This document shows positions 19,801 to 26,184 of a stretch of DNA of 32,476 nt, in pieces (positions within the stretch are counted from its first letter, which is position 1; every line of letters starts with the position of its first letter). Origin of the DNA: Methanobacteriota archaeon (GTDB taxonomy: Archaea > Thermoplasmatota > Thermoplasmata > RBG-16-68-12); assembly GCA_005878665.1 (NCBI GenBank), contig VBLR01000115.1:1-32476 (forward strand), in the 5' to 3' direction. A model generated the notes under the pieces. It searched no databases. It worked only from the letters and a program-made list of their open reading frames with translations, and was not told the origin of the DNA. A program made the position numbers and the translations under genes.

Positions 19801-22800
19801 GCGGGGTTCAGCGAGTGGTCCCGAGGCTCCTCATACGCCTGGACCCACACCTCGAGCGAATCGTCCCAGACGATCACGTGGACGATCGGTGGAAATGCCG
19901 CGACCATCCCGTACGCCGTGACGAAAGACGGCTCGTCCTTCGCAACCGGAACGGTCAACAGTTCCGGTCAGGTGATCTTCACGATGCTCGGCTCCGACCC
20001 CGCCATGCAGGTGACCGTGCACAACCCGATTCCGCCTCCGTGGTGGCAGTCATCCTATCTGCTTGCGATCTTCCCCATTGGAATCCTCTTGGGTGTTGCA
20101 ATGTTCGCGCAACGACAGCGCTGGAGGCCCGCGAAGGCCTTCCTCGTGGACGACAGCGGGAGAATGCTCAGGGAATTCACCCTGGACCCGGCCTGCCAGG
20201 TCACGTACGACCAGGCGGTGCAGGCTGGCATCTTGGACGCGGTCGACAAGCCGATCAAAGTCACGAAGTACCACGGCCAGACCGTCCGCGGGGACGCGCT
20301 GGGGGTCGTGCTCCTCGCCTACGGGCCGGTCACCCTCGAGCACGTCGAGTTCGCGCGTGAGATGCTGGTCCAGATTCAGGACAAGTTCGAGGACGCCGTC
20401 AAACAACGCCTCGAAGATGCCCGGGCCCAAGAGGCCAGTGTCGCCACGCAGATGGAAGGCCTCGAGGCACGCCGGACGGAAGTCGAGACGCGAGCAGCCG
20501 AGGTCGAATCGATGACCCAGCGAGCGGAAGCCCGAGAGACAAAGATCGCCGCGGACACCGAATCGCTCGAGGCGAAAGAGCAGGACCTCCGCCGACGGGA
20601 GGACGACTTGGCGGAAGGCCGCAAGGCGGTCGATGAGCAAGTGCGACAAGTCGAAGAACTCCGGACCTCGATCGACCGACGTACCGAGGAAGTCCAGGGG
20701 CAGGCGGCCGAGGTCATCGCTAAGTCCGAGGCGGTCCGGATTCGAGAAGAGGGGGCGACCGCGCTCGAAGCGACTCTCCGGCAGCGAGACGACGCGCTTG
20801 GACAAGGAGAGGCCCGCCTGCAAGACGCGATGGAACGCCTCGCGACGGAAACGTCCGAGGTGCATCAGAGGCTGGACGAGGCCGGGCGGCGCGAGGAGGC
20901 CCTGAGCCGGGATCAGGCAGACCTAGCGAACGGCCGTCAGAAGTTCGAGGTGGATCAGAAAGAGCTCCTTGAGTTCAAGCGTTCGATTGACAGCCGGGTC
21001 AGCGCCGTCGAAGAGAGCGAGGCCGCAATGGGCCAGTTGTCGAAAGAGCTCGCGGCACGGGAGGCCCGAATCGCGCCCGACGAAATACGACTCGCGGAGC
21101 GAGCAAATGCGCTCGACCAACAGGAGGCGGAGCTGAAGACCGATGAAAATCGGCTGACCGCGAGGACCCAGGCGCTCATTGCCCAAGCCGAGGACCTGAG
21201 CGCGCGGGAAGTGACGCTCAAAGAGGACCGAGTGGTCCTAGAGGAAGCGCGGGGTGCGTTCGAGTCGGATCGGCGAGAATTCGAGGAGCGCCGTGCGCAG
21301 TATGACGAAGAAATGCGCCGACGCGGGGACGACCTCGATAGCCAGGCGAAGACGTTGGGCGAGAGCCAACTCCGATTGGCCCAGGAGACGGAGACGTTCG
21401 AGGCGGAGCGGACCGAAAAAAGCCAGGCCATCCTTTCCCGCGAAATCGAACTCGAAGCTCGCGAACAGTCTCTCCGGGAAAAGGAGGACGCGGTCCGCGG
21501 CCAGGCGGAGGAAAACGCGCGTCGCGTCGCGGAACTGACGGCCCAAGACGAATCTCTGGAGATCGAGGCGGCGAAAGCGGACAAGCTGCGCGGTGATCTC
21601 GAGGCTCGCAAGGTTGACCTCGCGAACGGCGCGAAGGAACTGGAAGTCGAAGCGGCTCGATTGCGGGACGAGGAAACAAGAGCGGCGGAGGAACGACGGA
21701 CGTGGCAGACGACCCTGGAGTCCGAGCAAGCCCTCCTGAAGGGCCAGCGGGACGCGTTCGAGCAAGAGGCCGCCTCGGCGCGAGCCTCGTGGGCGGATCG
21801 GGTGATGCGGATCGAAGCCCGCGAGGTCGACGCGGAGGAGAAGGAAGAAAAGGTCCGGACGGACGTGGACTGGATCGCCCGGAGCGAGGAGGACCTCAAA
21901 CGCCGGGAGAAGGCCGTCGAAGAGGCCGGGCTGTCCGCGGCTCAGATGAAGGCCACCGCAGAACGCGTCGCGAAGGAGGCCGAACAGCGATTCCTCGAGA
22001 TCGAGTCGCGGGAACGTGCCCTTCGAGAAGAGGCGGCGCAACGCTCCATCGAACTCACACAGCAGACGGAAGGACTGAAGCGAATCGAATCAGAGCTTGG
22101 ATCGAGGCAAGCCGATTTCGAGAAGGAGCGGGTCATGCAGACCGAACGGCTCCGCGAGACCGAGACGAATCTTCAGATGAAGGCCCAAACCCTCGAGGCC
22201 AAGGCCCGCGAACTCGCAGACCGTGAGAGCCGGGTCGCGGCGACGGAGGAAGCGTCTCGCCAGGCCGACTTGCGCGTCCAGCAGGAGCGGGCGGACGTCC
22301 AGGCGACGGCGAAACAGGTCGAATCCCAACAGCTCGAACTCGCACAGCTCAAAGACCGCTACGATTCGGAGGCGGCGCGTGTCCGCAGCGAGATAGAGGG
22401 CATGCGACAATCCGTCGCGGCGAAAGAGGCAGAGCTGCGTGGAGAGAGAGAACGCGTCGAACGGGATTCGGCGGCCCTGCAGGAGACCCTCGGCGCGAAG
22501 GCGAAGGAGATGTCGGTCCGAGAACGGGCGCTCTCCGCGCGAGAGGCAGAACTCCAAGCGGAGGAGCATGAGCTTGAGGCACGCGGGCGGGAACTCGAAT
22601 CAAAGGAGCGCCAAGCCGAGGCCCACCTGACCGAGATGTCCGCGCAGGCGATGGCGCTCATCCGCAGAGAGCAGGATCTGAACACGCGAGGTGCGCAGCT
22701 CGAACAGACGGTCCGTCGGTTCGAGGCCGAAGCGACGGAGAAGCGCCGCGAATGGGAATCCCTCCAGACGAGCCTGAGGTCTCAGGAGGCACAATTCAGC

Positions 22801-24297
22801 GCGACGTCCGAATCTCAAATGGCCGAGCTCTCGAAGAAATCGGAAGAACTCGAGGGCCGAGAGCGCAGCCAACGGGCGGCGCTCGCCCAGCTGGAGCTCC
22901 AGCGATCCAAGCTCGAGGCGGAAGCCAAGGCCCAATCGGCCAAGTCCGCAGAAGCGGAGGCGGCGTGGCGGCGATCGGAAGCCCGACTCGCGGAGCTCAA
23001 GACAAAAGAGGACGATCTCCTCCGGGGGCGTCAGTCGTTCGAATCCGAACGCTCCACCTGGTCCGCCCGCCGAACCGAAGAGCTGAAGCAGCTCGAAGCG
23101 ACGCGAGATGCAGCCGCACAGCAGGCCCAGCAAGCGGAGCGGCTCGTGGCGGAGTCGCATCGCCGGGCCTTGGTCGCGGAAGAAGCCGAACGGGCGGCGA
23201 AACGGCAGACGGCGGACCTGGCTGCCCAACAGACGCGCCTCGAAAATCGTCGGCTCGAAGCCGAGAAGGCGGAGCGCGACGCCCAGGAACACCTCGCCCA
23301 GCTGCAGGATGCCTCCCAGAAGCTGGCGGCGAAAGACATGGAAATCGCCACCTCGCTCAAGAATCTCGAGTCGCGACAGTCAAAACTGGCGGCATCGGAG
23401 CGCGAGTCTGCGGCCCTCCAGGCCGAATTGCGCTCCCGCAAGACCGCCTTGGACCAGGAGTCGACGCGCATCGCCGCATCGTCGGATCAATTGGCAATGC
23501 GTCAAAAGGACTTGGAGTCTCGGACGGCCGCCCTGGAAGCGAAGATGGCGCAAGCCTCGGCGAGGGAACAGGCCCTCGCGACGGAGCTCCAGCGCGCGGA
23601 CAACCTGATGGAAGACCTCACGAAGAAAGAGCGCGACCTTCGCACCCGCGAGGAGACGGCGAAGGGCACCGAGAAGAACTTGGCGGCACGAGAGACGAAC
23701 CTCACCGCCCGGGATGCCGAGGTCAGAGACGGGATGCGAGGACTCGAGAAGCTCCGCAAAGAAATCGAGGACCAGCGAGGTGCAACCGAGGAGGATCGCC
23801 GGACCGCGAAGACGACCCGTGAAGAGGCGGAGGCGACCAAGCGCGAGGCCGACAAGGTCCGCGCCCAGGCCGACGCGATGCAGGCGGAGGTCAACAAGAA
23901 CCTCCGGTTCCTCCAGAAGAAGGCGCTCGACGTGCTGGATCAAGAGGAGAAAATCCGCGCTCGGGTTGCGAACATCGAAGGACAGGAGAAATCGCTCGAC
24001 ACCAGGGGAGAAATCCTCGAGGGGAAGGAACGCGCCCTCGAGGCGGAGCAAGCCACGCTCGATTCAAAGCTCGGGAAACTACAAGCTGAGGTCGACCGAC
24101 TTCGCGCGCGCCTCGCAGAGACGGAAAAGGCGGGAGGCCCGACGACCGCCGCGATGGAAGAGTGGAAGAAAGATGTCGAGAACCGGGTGAAGATCATCCA
24201 GAAGAAGGCCATGGACCTGTTGGACCGCGAGGAAAAGCTCCGGAAGAAGGAGGAGGAGCTCCGTGCACGCGCGAGCCAGCTCGGCGTGAACCCCTAA
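10873..24297 (+). CDS. Giant membrane-spanning protein: extracellular beta-repeat fibre, TM, cytosolic domain and coiled coil
   Basis: The protein has 4474 residues from ATG 10873. The first 46 are Arg-rich and unlike coding sequence, so GTG 11011 (4428 residues) may be the true start. Residues 48-67 are a hydrophobic anchor or signal. A jelly-roll-like domain of the ...TTVTYG...TEMWFYQG type follows (about 195-410). Two super-repeats come next (419-2157 and 2166-3045), rich in Ser/Thr/Gly and N-x-S/T sequons, with eight copies of a SWTVSGSWTN module. One transmembrane helix lies at about 3060-3083. A cytosolic roadblock/profilin-like domain (about 3087-3180; AFLVDDSGRMLREFTLD) is followed by about 1250 residues of Glu/Arg/Ala/Gln-rich coiled coil. 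The C-terminus carries two QKKAxDxLDxEEKxR motifs (4345-4362 and 4439-4458). An external adhesin-like fibre tied to a cytosolic coiled coil is inferred; no function is known to me. Confidence 0.88.
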   Translation: MCRTARFLPRRRTRCLDSNSRSSGHVDERQRRSSRPLRLRPGRGGLVKAGTAILLAFILLATAILVVASQSMPDPLAKFRTPDGRLTIPGRALTSELQRLLFHSNDLQPYTNVTFLLPARSTYPTERLVAMSFASPNLNVFVHLRQAPETWGSAIDHVLRVWFPPVDWHEVGIGIRDSVRDGVGWFFDLFTMNAKADTLSVDSTTVSVVDPAAATCTTSQSAAAGDNAVLVMLSNRGPTAYTTVTYGSVSLGLIAGTATSGTGFVRTEMWFYQGAIPSGAQTMTATLVSGTAKQVCATVLLSGVWAPTPTAGGTSASGTTANPSISISPASAGELAFAVMGIRGTTAPTAVTGTGATATSLYGIAPTQCTSAPSTSCGAGADMPFPGTAITWTDGNATDWVVSAVRVLPTPNCGAASGNCYRIGAGGTWATGANWSNTSGGAACGCTPVATNNAIFNATPTGTTTLAAATTIASIDMTNFTGTLDTTASNWGLTVNGPFAIQGTLLARNSTIVVTGDVVMLTAGTIVNLGASAWTINGLWTNLSTSASWVAGTSTVTIRDAASGTLTFAALAGGTNEFNNLTLDATVTTSITYTMAANPLRMGATLTIRNSTGGATGPTILTTSASNLGITTGALALTTFGSLTANGSAVVVNGNVNVSAANGYVVMGSSTWTVTGTWTNASTSASWSAGTGTVTFTSATGGTMTFAGANLPGNELNNVSFTSSAASAQTFTMATRALIWGGTLTISDGSSTTALATASLGLTGGALSVGNGGILTANASTVTASSVAMTGGTSGTITLTTSSFTSTGNWDTSGAGSVFTKGTSTVTMSGVANIAILNASNNFNNLVISAAGTVTQSGLVDVSGTLTVNGGSVLASGTFTLTVATLAANMAGGITAGAAGTKTITGNVSIAAAGYFSFGAATWNFGGSWTNSSTSGSWSVGTGTVVFNSGSSRTMTFANLGVSEFNNVQFSPTAAATFTMVTNGLRWGGTLTLNNNATLSTGNLALTGPGGNLTVNNGATLTAGTSVVSATNVTMTGGTSGAITASGSWTVSGNWDTSGAGSVLTAALSTVTLSGTAKTVRILNASNGFGALTISGTVSAASAITLSGLLTVSGTFDTTATNYGLSIGGGLTVSGVAGILRSNGSTVSVAGNVSVNNAGGYITSGAAGSWTVSGSWTNTSTSASWNFAASITFNSSVSQTMTFAVLPGGAAEFTDIAFNSGPSTVTFTMATNRLIWSGTLAVQGGAGATTLATSNLGLTGGAITIDDGGVLTANASAVSASNVTMTGGASGTLTLTTGAWTITGNWDTSGAGSTFTGTASTVTMTGAVTTVKILNASNGFGALVIGGTVSAASALTTAGLVTVSGTLDTTATNYGLTVGGGLTVSGASGVLRSNASIVSVAGNVSINNAAGYITSTAGGSWTASGSWTNSATSALWSFAAPITFNSSASRTMTFGNPPLEFGGNVTFNSGASTVSFTMAANSLDVGGTLTIAGGAGTTTLNTSGSNLAINAVAFVVNAGGALTANGSTITVTSMDTHLGTFAVGASTVVVNASGGTIDITQTVNNLTVNPAVSTTFAGSLTWTGTLTFTSAGTVAFGTNSLTSSGAATFTFASATVTMSSGNWDTSSATTFTATSSTVTFSGTGNLRIGGSASFDVLVVSGGTRTLQSQLTTAGLLTLSGGILAKGANALTANTGLTMSGGAITSTSGVVSITGNVSIVAAASYIVFGSESWTVSGSWTNNSTSASWSIGTATVAFNASSAQTMTFAALPGNAPEFYNVTFNSGVSTVTFTMTANALAWSGILTVQGGSGVTTLASSNLGLTGGAIVVGNAGALAANASAVSVSGVTMIGGASGTLTLTTGSWTVSGSWNTSGLGSAFAKGTSTVTLTGAAQTVSIRNASNGFYNLSVSGTITQSTAIDVSNSLTVSGALATGGFNITGGSNLFVPDGGTLAAGTSTATFTNVTMTGGVSGTISLTGAWTVSGSWDSTGAGSVLNSGTSTVTFTGTSQTISLAAGQMFYNLTIGGTVSINSTATAAALIVNNGAVLTKTGQTIAFNTLTENGTGSIVDGPITVVNFSVTNSDGTNLTAISVFTTWTIDADYTWTHSSTIATSTITFTIGGNTSGHRFNVTKDAVDFTNGLVNGSGQIIFTMLGSDPVVDVRLSSSCGGNRYWIGGAGSWSQTAHWADSSGGVNGCSVPSSSNAVFFDASSGGGTVTINLNAAASSLNSTGWTGTLAIGSFDLAVGGDITHAAGVISIGPSSNAGLTATGTLTLSGSAVLDGSGAASLVTVSGDASITSTSAYFRMGTGTWTFGGSWSNGSTSTNWVAGTGLVIFDSSSSQTLTFANLAGDEFHNVTFQSVAGSGTITFSMAANGLRWGGLLVIQDSAGSTTTLVTSNLALTGGSLTVGNSGVLIANASSVAVVDVTMAGGASGTLTLTSGSWTVSGQWDTSGAGSTFARGTSTVTLSGTSASVTTLDATNGFSNLVISGTITQNTAIDVRGTLSVSGTLTTSGNDLTGGANLTISGGGSLVGTSSSIVVSGVTMNDAGTNSISLTTGSISASGTWDTSGASSAFTAGSSTVTLTAASATMALGPAQALASLIIAGNVSLASPLTVSSLTISSGGLAKGPHPLTVNSNLTLAGGYLTSTSGSVSIAGNVSISSASSYIAFGSETWIVSGNWTNASTSASWSAGSAVVTFNATTDQIMTFAGANLAGNEFSTVEFDSGSSTTTFTMAADGLVAQTITIQGGSGTTILTTSGASLPIMANALTVGIGGALTANASILTVRSLSTAAGVFAAGTSTVVVNLSGGSVDVTQTLYDIVVSPGISTTFVSSITWSGALTLTSSTSVFNGSLISNGPAVLNLGASTLSIAGSWDTSSTTTLTSIGSAVTFTSVTGSITLGASQRFATLTIAGTVALATDLSADTLTVTSSNVLTMTNHRIAFNSLTVSGTITDGSVNVTDLTVTNSDTTASVTIAGFSEWSRGSSYAWTHTSSESSQTITWTIGGNAATIPYAVTKDGSSFATGTVNSSGQVIFTMLGSDPAMQVTVHNPIPPPWWQSSYLLAIFPIGILLGVAMFAQRQRWRPAKAFLVDDSGRMLREFTLDPACQVTYDQAVQAGILDAVDKPIKVTKYHGQTVRGDALGVVLLAYGPVTLEHVEFAREMLVQIQDKFEDAVKQRLEDARAQEASVATQMEGLEARRTEVETRAAEVESMTQRAEARETKIAADTESLEAKEQDLRRREDDLAEGRKAVDEQVRQVEELRTSIDRRTEEVQGQAAEVIAKSEAVRIREEGATALEATLRQRDDALGQGEARLQDAMERLATETSEVHQRLDEAGRREEALSRDQADLANGRQKFEVDQKELLEFKRSIDSRVSAVEESEAAMGQLSKELAAREARIAPDEIRLAERANALDQQEAELKTDENRLTARTQALIAQAEDLSAREVTLKEDRVVLEEARGAFESDRREFEERRAQYDEEMRRRGDDLDSQAKTLGESQLRLAQETETFEAERTEKSQAILSREIELEAREQSLREKEDAVRGQAEENARRVAELTAQDESLEIEAAKADKLRGDLEARKVDLANGAKELEVEAARLRDEETRAAEERRTWQTTLESEQALLKGQRDAFEQEAASARASWADRVMRIEAREVDAEEKEEKVRTDVDWIARSEEDLKRREKAVEEAGLSAAQMKATAERVAKEAEQRFLEIESRERALREEAAQRSIELTQQTEGLKRIESELGSRQADFEKERVMQTERLRETETNLQMKAQTLEAKARELADRESRVAATEEASRQADLRVQQERADVQATAKQVESQQLELAQLKDRYDSEAARVRSEIEGMRQSVAAKEAELRGERERVERDSAALQETLGAKAKEMSVRERALSAREAELQAEEHELEARGRELESKERQAEAHLTEMSAQAMALIRREQDLNTRGAQLEQTVRRFEAEATEKRREWESLQTSLRSQEAQFSATSESQMAELSKKSEELEGRERSQRAALAQLELQRSKLEAEAKAQSAKSAEAEAAWRRSEARLAELKTKEDDLLRGRQSFESERSTWSARRTEELKQLEATRDAAAQQAQQAERLVAESHRRALVAEEAERAAKRQTADLAAQQTRLENRRLEAEKAERDAQEHLAQLQDASQKLAAKDMEIATSLKNLESRQSKLAASERESAALQAELRSRKTALDQESTRIAASSDQLAMRQKDLESRTAALEAKMAQASAREQALATELQRADNLMEDLTKKERDLRTREETAKGTEKNLAARETNLTARDAEVRDGMRGLEKLRKEIEDQRGATEEDRRTAKTTREEAEATKREADKVRAQADAMQAEVNKNLRFLQKKALDVLDQEEKIRARVANIEGQEKSLDTRGEILEGKERALEAEQATLDSKLGKLQAEVDRLRARLAETEKAGGPTTAAMEEWKKDVENRVKIIQKKAMDLLDREEKLRKKEEELRARASQLGVNP
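12127..17343 (+). repeat. Extracellular super-repeat 1 of the giant protein
   Basis: Residues 419-2157. The head module is GNCYRIGAGGTWATGANWS. Six ring modules follow, with the first Trp of SWTVSGSWTNxSTSASWS at 534, 672, 923, 1170, 1421 and 1732, so copies 2-5 have a period of 247-251 residues. Each unit also carries NWDTSGAGS or a variant. The tail module (about 2077-2157) runs from VTNSD through TITFTIGGN to SGQIIFTMLGSDP. Cysteines occur only at the head. Copies agree at protein level but differ at many synonymous sites, so the duplications look old. Confidence 0.8.
17368..20007 (+). repeat. Extracellular super-repeat 2 of the giant protein
   Basis: Residues 2166-3045 repeat the plan of super-repeat 1. 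The head is GNRYWIGGAGSWSQTAHWA, followed by two ring modules with key Trp at 2310 and 2674. The tail (about 2963-3045) has VTNSD, TITWTIGGN and SGQVIFTMLGSDP. It ends about 15 residues before the membrane helix. It is about half the length of block 1 because it has two ring modules instead of six. Confidence 0.8.
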
Positions 24298-24342
24298 TCG
24301 ACAACGAGGCGGAACCGACGCCGTAGCCGATTGCGCCGAGCA

Positions 24343-25524
24343 CTAACGCGCGGCCTTGCGAATCGCCTGATCGAAATCCTCGATCAGGTCGTCCGTATCC
24401 TCGAGGCCGACACTCACGCGCACGAGGCCTTCGGTAATCCCGCTCTTCTTTCGCTCGTCCTCCGTGAGGGGCCCGTGGGTCATCGATGCGGGGTGCTGCA
24501 CCAGGGTTTCCGTCCCGCCGAGGCTCACGGCGAGCGTCGCCACCTTCACGGACTCAACGAACCGCCTGCCCGCGCGATGGCCCCCCTTCAGCTCGAAGCT
24601 CAGCATCGCACCGAAGCCGGACATCTGTTTGCGCGCGAGGGCGTGTTGAGGAAACGACGCGAGGCCGGGATAGTGGACCACCCGCACGGCCCGGTCACTT
24701 TCCAAGGACTCGGCGAGTGCCTGGGCGCTTGCGCCTTGGACTTGCATGCGAATCGGGAGCGTCTTAATCCCGCGTCGAACCAGGAACGCCTCAAACGGGC
24801 CGAGCGCAGGACCCAACATCTTGTACGCGAACCAGATGCGGTCGAACAATCGAGGGGTCGCCGTGATGACTGCACCCGCGACGACATCGCTGTGGCCGCC
24901 GAGATACTTCGTCGCACTGTGGAGCGCCGCATCGACCCCGAATTCGAGGGGACGTTGGTTGATTGGCGATGCAAACGTGTTGTCCGCAAGGGTCGTGGCT
25001 CGCACGGACTTCGCGGCATCGACCGCTTCGCGGAGATCCGTAATCATCATCGTGGGGTTCGCCGGAGTCTCGATGTAGACCAACCGGGTGTCGCTCCTGA
25101 CGGCCTCCTTCCAGGCACCCGGCTTCCGCGGATCGACGAAGCTCGTCGACACACCGAACCGTGGCAGGAGGCGGGTGAAGATCTCCGTGGTGGCCGCGTA
25201 CAGGCTCGCGCCCGCGACGACGTGGTCGCCGGAATCCACGCATGCCAGGATTGCCGACGCAATCGCGCCCATCCCGGATCCCGTCGCGAGGGCCCGGGGG
25301 CCGCCTTCGAGATCCGCGAGCGTCTCCTCGAGCTCGCGCAGCGTGGGATTGCCCCATCTCGTGTAGTATGCCGCGGGCGCCGTCGCGGCCGCAAACTCGG
25401 CGCCTTGGTGCGCCGACTCGAGAGCCCAGGTCGAACTCGCGTAGATCGGCGTGACGATGGGACCCCGCCTTTTCCCGCGGCGGCCGTGGACCGCGCGCGT
25501 CCGAGGACCGAGACTCTTTGCCAC
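24343..25524 (-). CDS. PLP-dependent trans-sulfuration enzyme (cystathionine gamma-synthase/lyase or methionine gamma-lyase family)
   Basis: The 393-residue length is typical of the Cys/Met metabolism PLP family. YYTRWGNPTLRELEETLADLEGG, ATGSGMGAIASAI and the PLP-lysine motif HSATKYLGGHSD (Lys206) are diagnostic, as is the C-terminal RVSVGLEDTDDLIEDFDQA. These enzymes make or break C-S bonds between cysteine, homocysteine and homoserine derivatives. Sequence alone does not separate synthase from lyase. The start is GTG at 25524; a TATA-like CCTATTTC about 25-30 bases upstream suggests a leaderless transcript. The gene converges with the giant gene, 45 bases apart. Confidence 0.92.
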   Translation of the reverse strand: MAKSLGPRTRAVHGRRGKRRGPIVTPIYASSTWALESAHQGAEFAAATAPAAYYTRWGNPTLRELEETLADLEGGPRALATGSGMGAIASAILACVDSGDHVVAGASLYAATTEIFTRLLPRFGVSTSFVDPRKPGAWKEAVRSDTRLVYIETPANPTMMITDLREAVDAAKSVRATTLADNTFASPINQRPLEFGVDAALHSATKYLGGHSDVVAGAVITATPRLFDRIWFAYKMLGPALGPFEAFLVRRGIKTLPIRMQVQGASAQALAESLESDRAVRVVHYPGLASFPQHALARKQMSGFGAMLSFELKGGHRAGRRFVESVKVATLAVSLGGTETLVQHPASMTHGPLTEDERKKSGITEGLVRVSVGLEDTDDLIEDFDQAIRKAAR

Positions 25525-25649
25525 GATACGGAGACGCTGGGTTCGGCGAAATAGGTTTCCAAAGCCAAAGAAAACGAGAGCGAGATGAGGTTCGAAGATG
25601 CCCGCACCGGCGCCGTGAAAGTTAAACCGGAAAGGTCAAAAAGGGGGGG

Positions 25650-25657
25650 TGTATAAC
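25650..25657 (+). promoter_or_regulatory. TATA box of the ferredoxin gene
   Basis: TGTATAAC lies about 60 bases before ATG 25715 and would start transcription near 25680, inside the inverted repeat that follows. Confidence 0.5.
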
Positions 25658-25663
25658 AACCCT

Positions 25664-25693
25664 TCGCCCGGTCGTTGTATCACGGCCGGGCGA
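25664..25693. promoter_or_regulatory. Inverted repeat over the ferredoxin transcript start
   Basis: TCGCCCGG (25664-25671) and CCGGGCGA (25686-25693) are perfect 8-base inverted arms. An inner CGT/ACG pair (73-75 with 82-84) extends the symmetry. The predicted transcript start falls between the arms, so an operator fits better than a leader hairpin. The distal arm ends seven bases before the Shine-Dalgarno site. Confidence 0.5.
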
Positions 25694-25700
25694 CCCGCCT

Positions 25701-25707
25701 AAGGAGG
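25701..25707 (+). promoter_or_regulatory. Shine-Dalgarno site of the ferredoxin gene
   Basis: AAGGAGG ends seven bases before ATG 25715. It is a strong site and suggests high expression. Confidence 0.8.
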
Positions 25708-25714
25708 CAACTAG

Positions 25715-26140
25715 ATGTCGCGTGAAGTGGACTTTTCGGCGAAACCAATCGACCCCGACTTCATGAACAAGCCGGACGAATACCCCGAGACGGGGACCCA
25801 CTTCGACCACAAAGTCTACGCCGAGGGCGTCGAGCGGCTCGATGCCAACGGGACCCCGTATCCAACGAAACTCGGAATTCACGGTCTCCACGTGGCTGTC
25901 GACTTCGATGGCTGCGTCGCCGACGGCGTCTGCATGGACGTCTGCCCGGTCGACGTCTTCGAGTGGCTTCTCGCCCCGGGCAAGAAAGGCACCGGGAATG
26001 ACAAGATCATTGAGAAAGGCGGCGAAGAGTGGGATAAGTACCGATGCGACAAGTCCGACATGATTCGGGAGTCGGACTGCATCGACTGCATGGCGTGCGA
26101 GACCGCCTGCCCGACGAAAGTCATCAAGATCAACCCGTAA
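25715..26140 (+). CDS. Zinc-containing 7Fe ferredoxin
   Basis: This 141-residue soluble electron carrier resembles the Sulfolobus/Thermoplasma zinc ferredoxins, which serve 2-oxoacid:ferredoxin oxidoreductases. Cys122, Cys125 and Cys128 plus Cys77 (CIDCMAC, CP) fit one [4Fe-4S] site. The other site has Cys67, Cys73 and Cys132, with Asp70 where a fourth Cys would be (CVADGVC), as in the [3Fe-4S] centre of this family. His29, His32 and His56, and an Asp near 115, fit the structural zinc ligands. The inter-cluster loop (about 88-120) is longer than in the Sulfolobus protein and contains an extra Cys111. The gene converges with the iron permease gene, 44 bases apart. Confidence 0.93.
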   Translation: MSREVDFSAKPIDPDFMNKPDEYPETGTHFDHKVYAEGVERLDANGTPYPTKLGIHGLHVAVDFDGCVADGVCMDVCPVDVFEWLLAPGKKGTGNDKIIEKGGEEWDKYRCDKSDMIRESDCIDCMACETACPTKVIKINP

Positions 26141-26184
26141 CCGGTACGCGCGCCTCGGAGTCCACCGGACGGACCGAGTCGAGC

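Noticed and set aside
12127..20007. CRISPR or other DNA-level repeat array
   Set aside because: Repeats are protein-coding, hundreds of bases long and diverged at synonymous sites; there are no short identical repeats with spacers.
20050..24212. Minus-strand frames rich in Arg, Ser and Leu opposite the coiled coil
   Set aside because: These are reverse-complement shadows of Glu/Arg/Ala codons; no independent evidence of coding.
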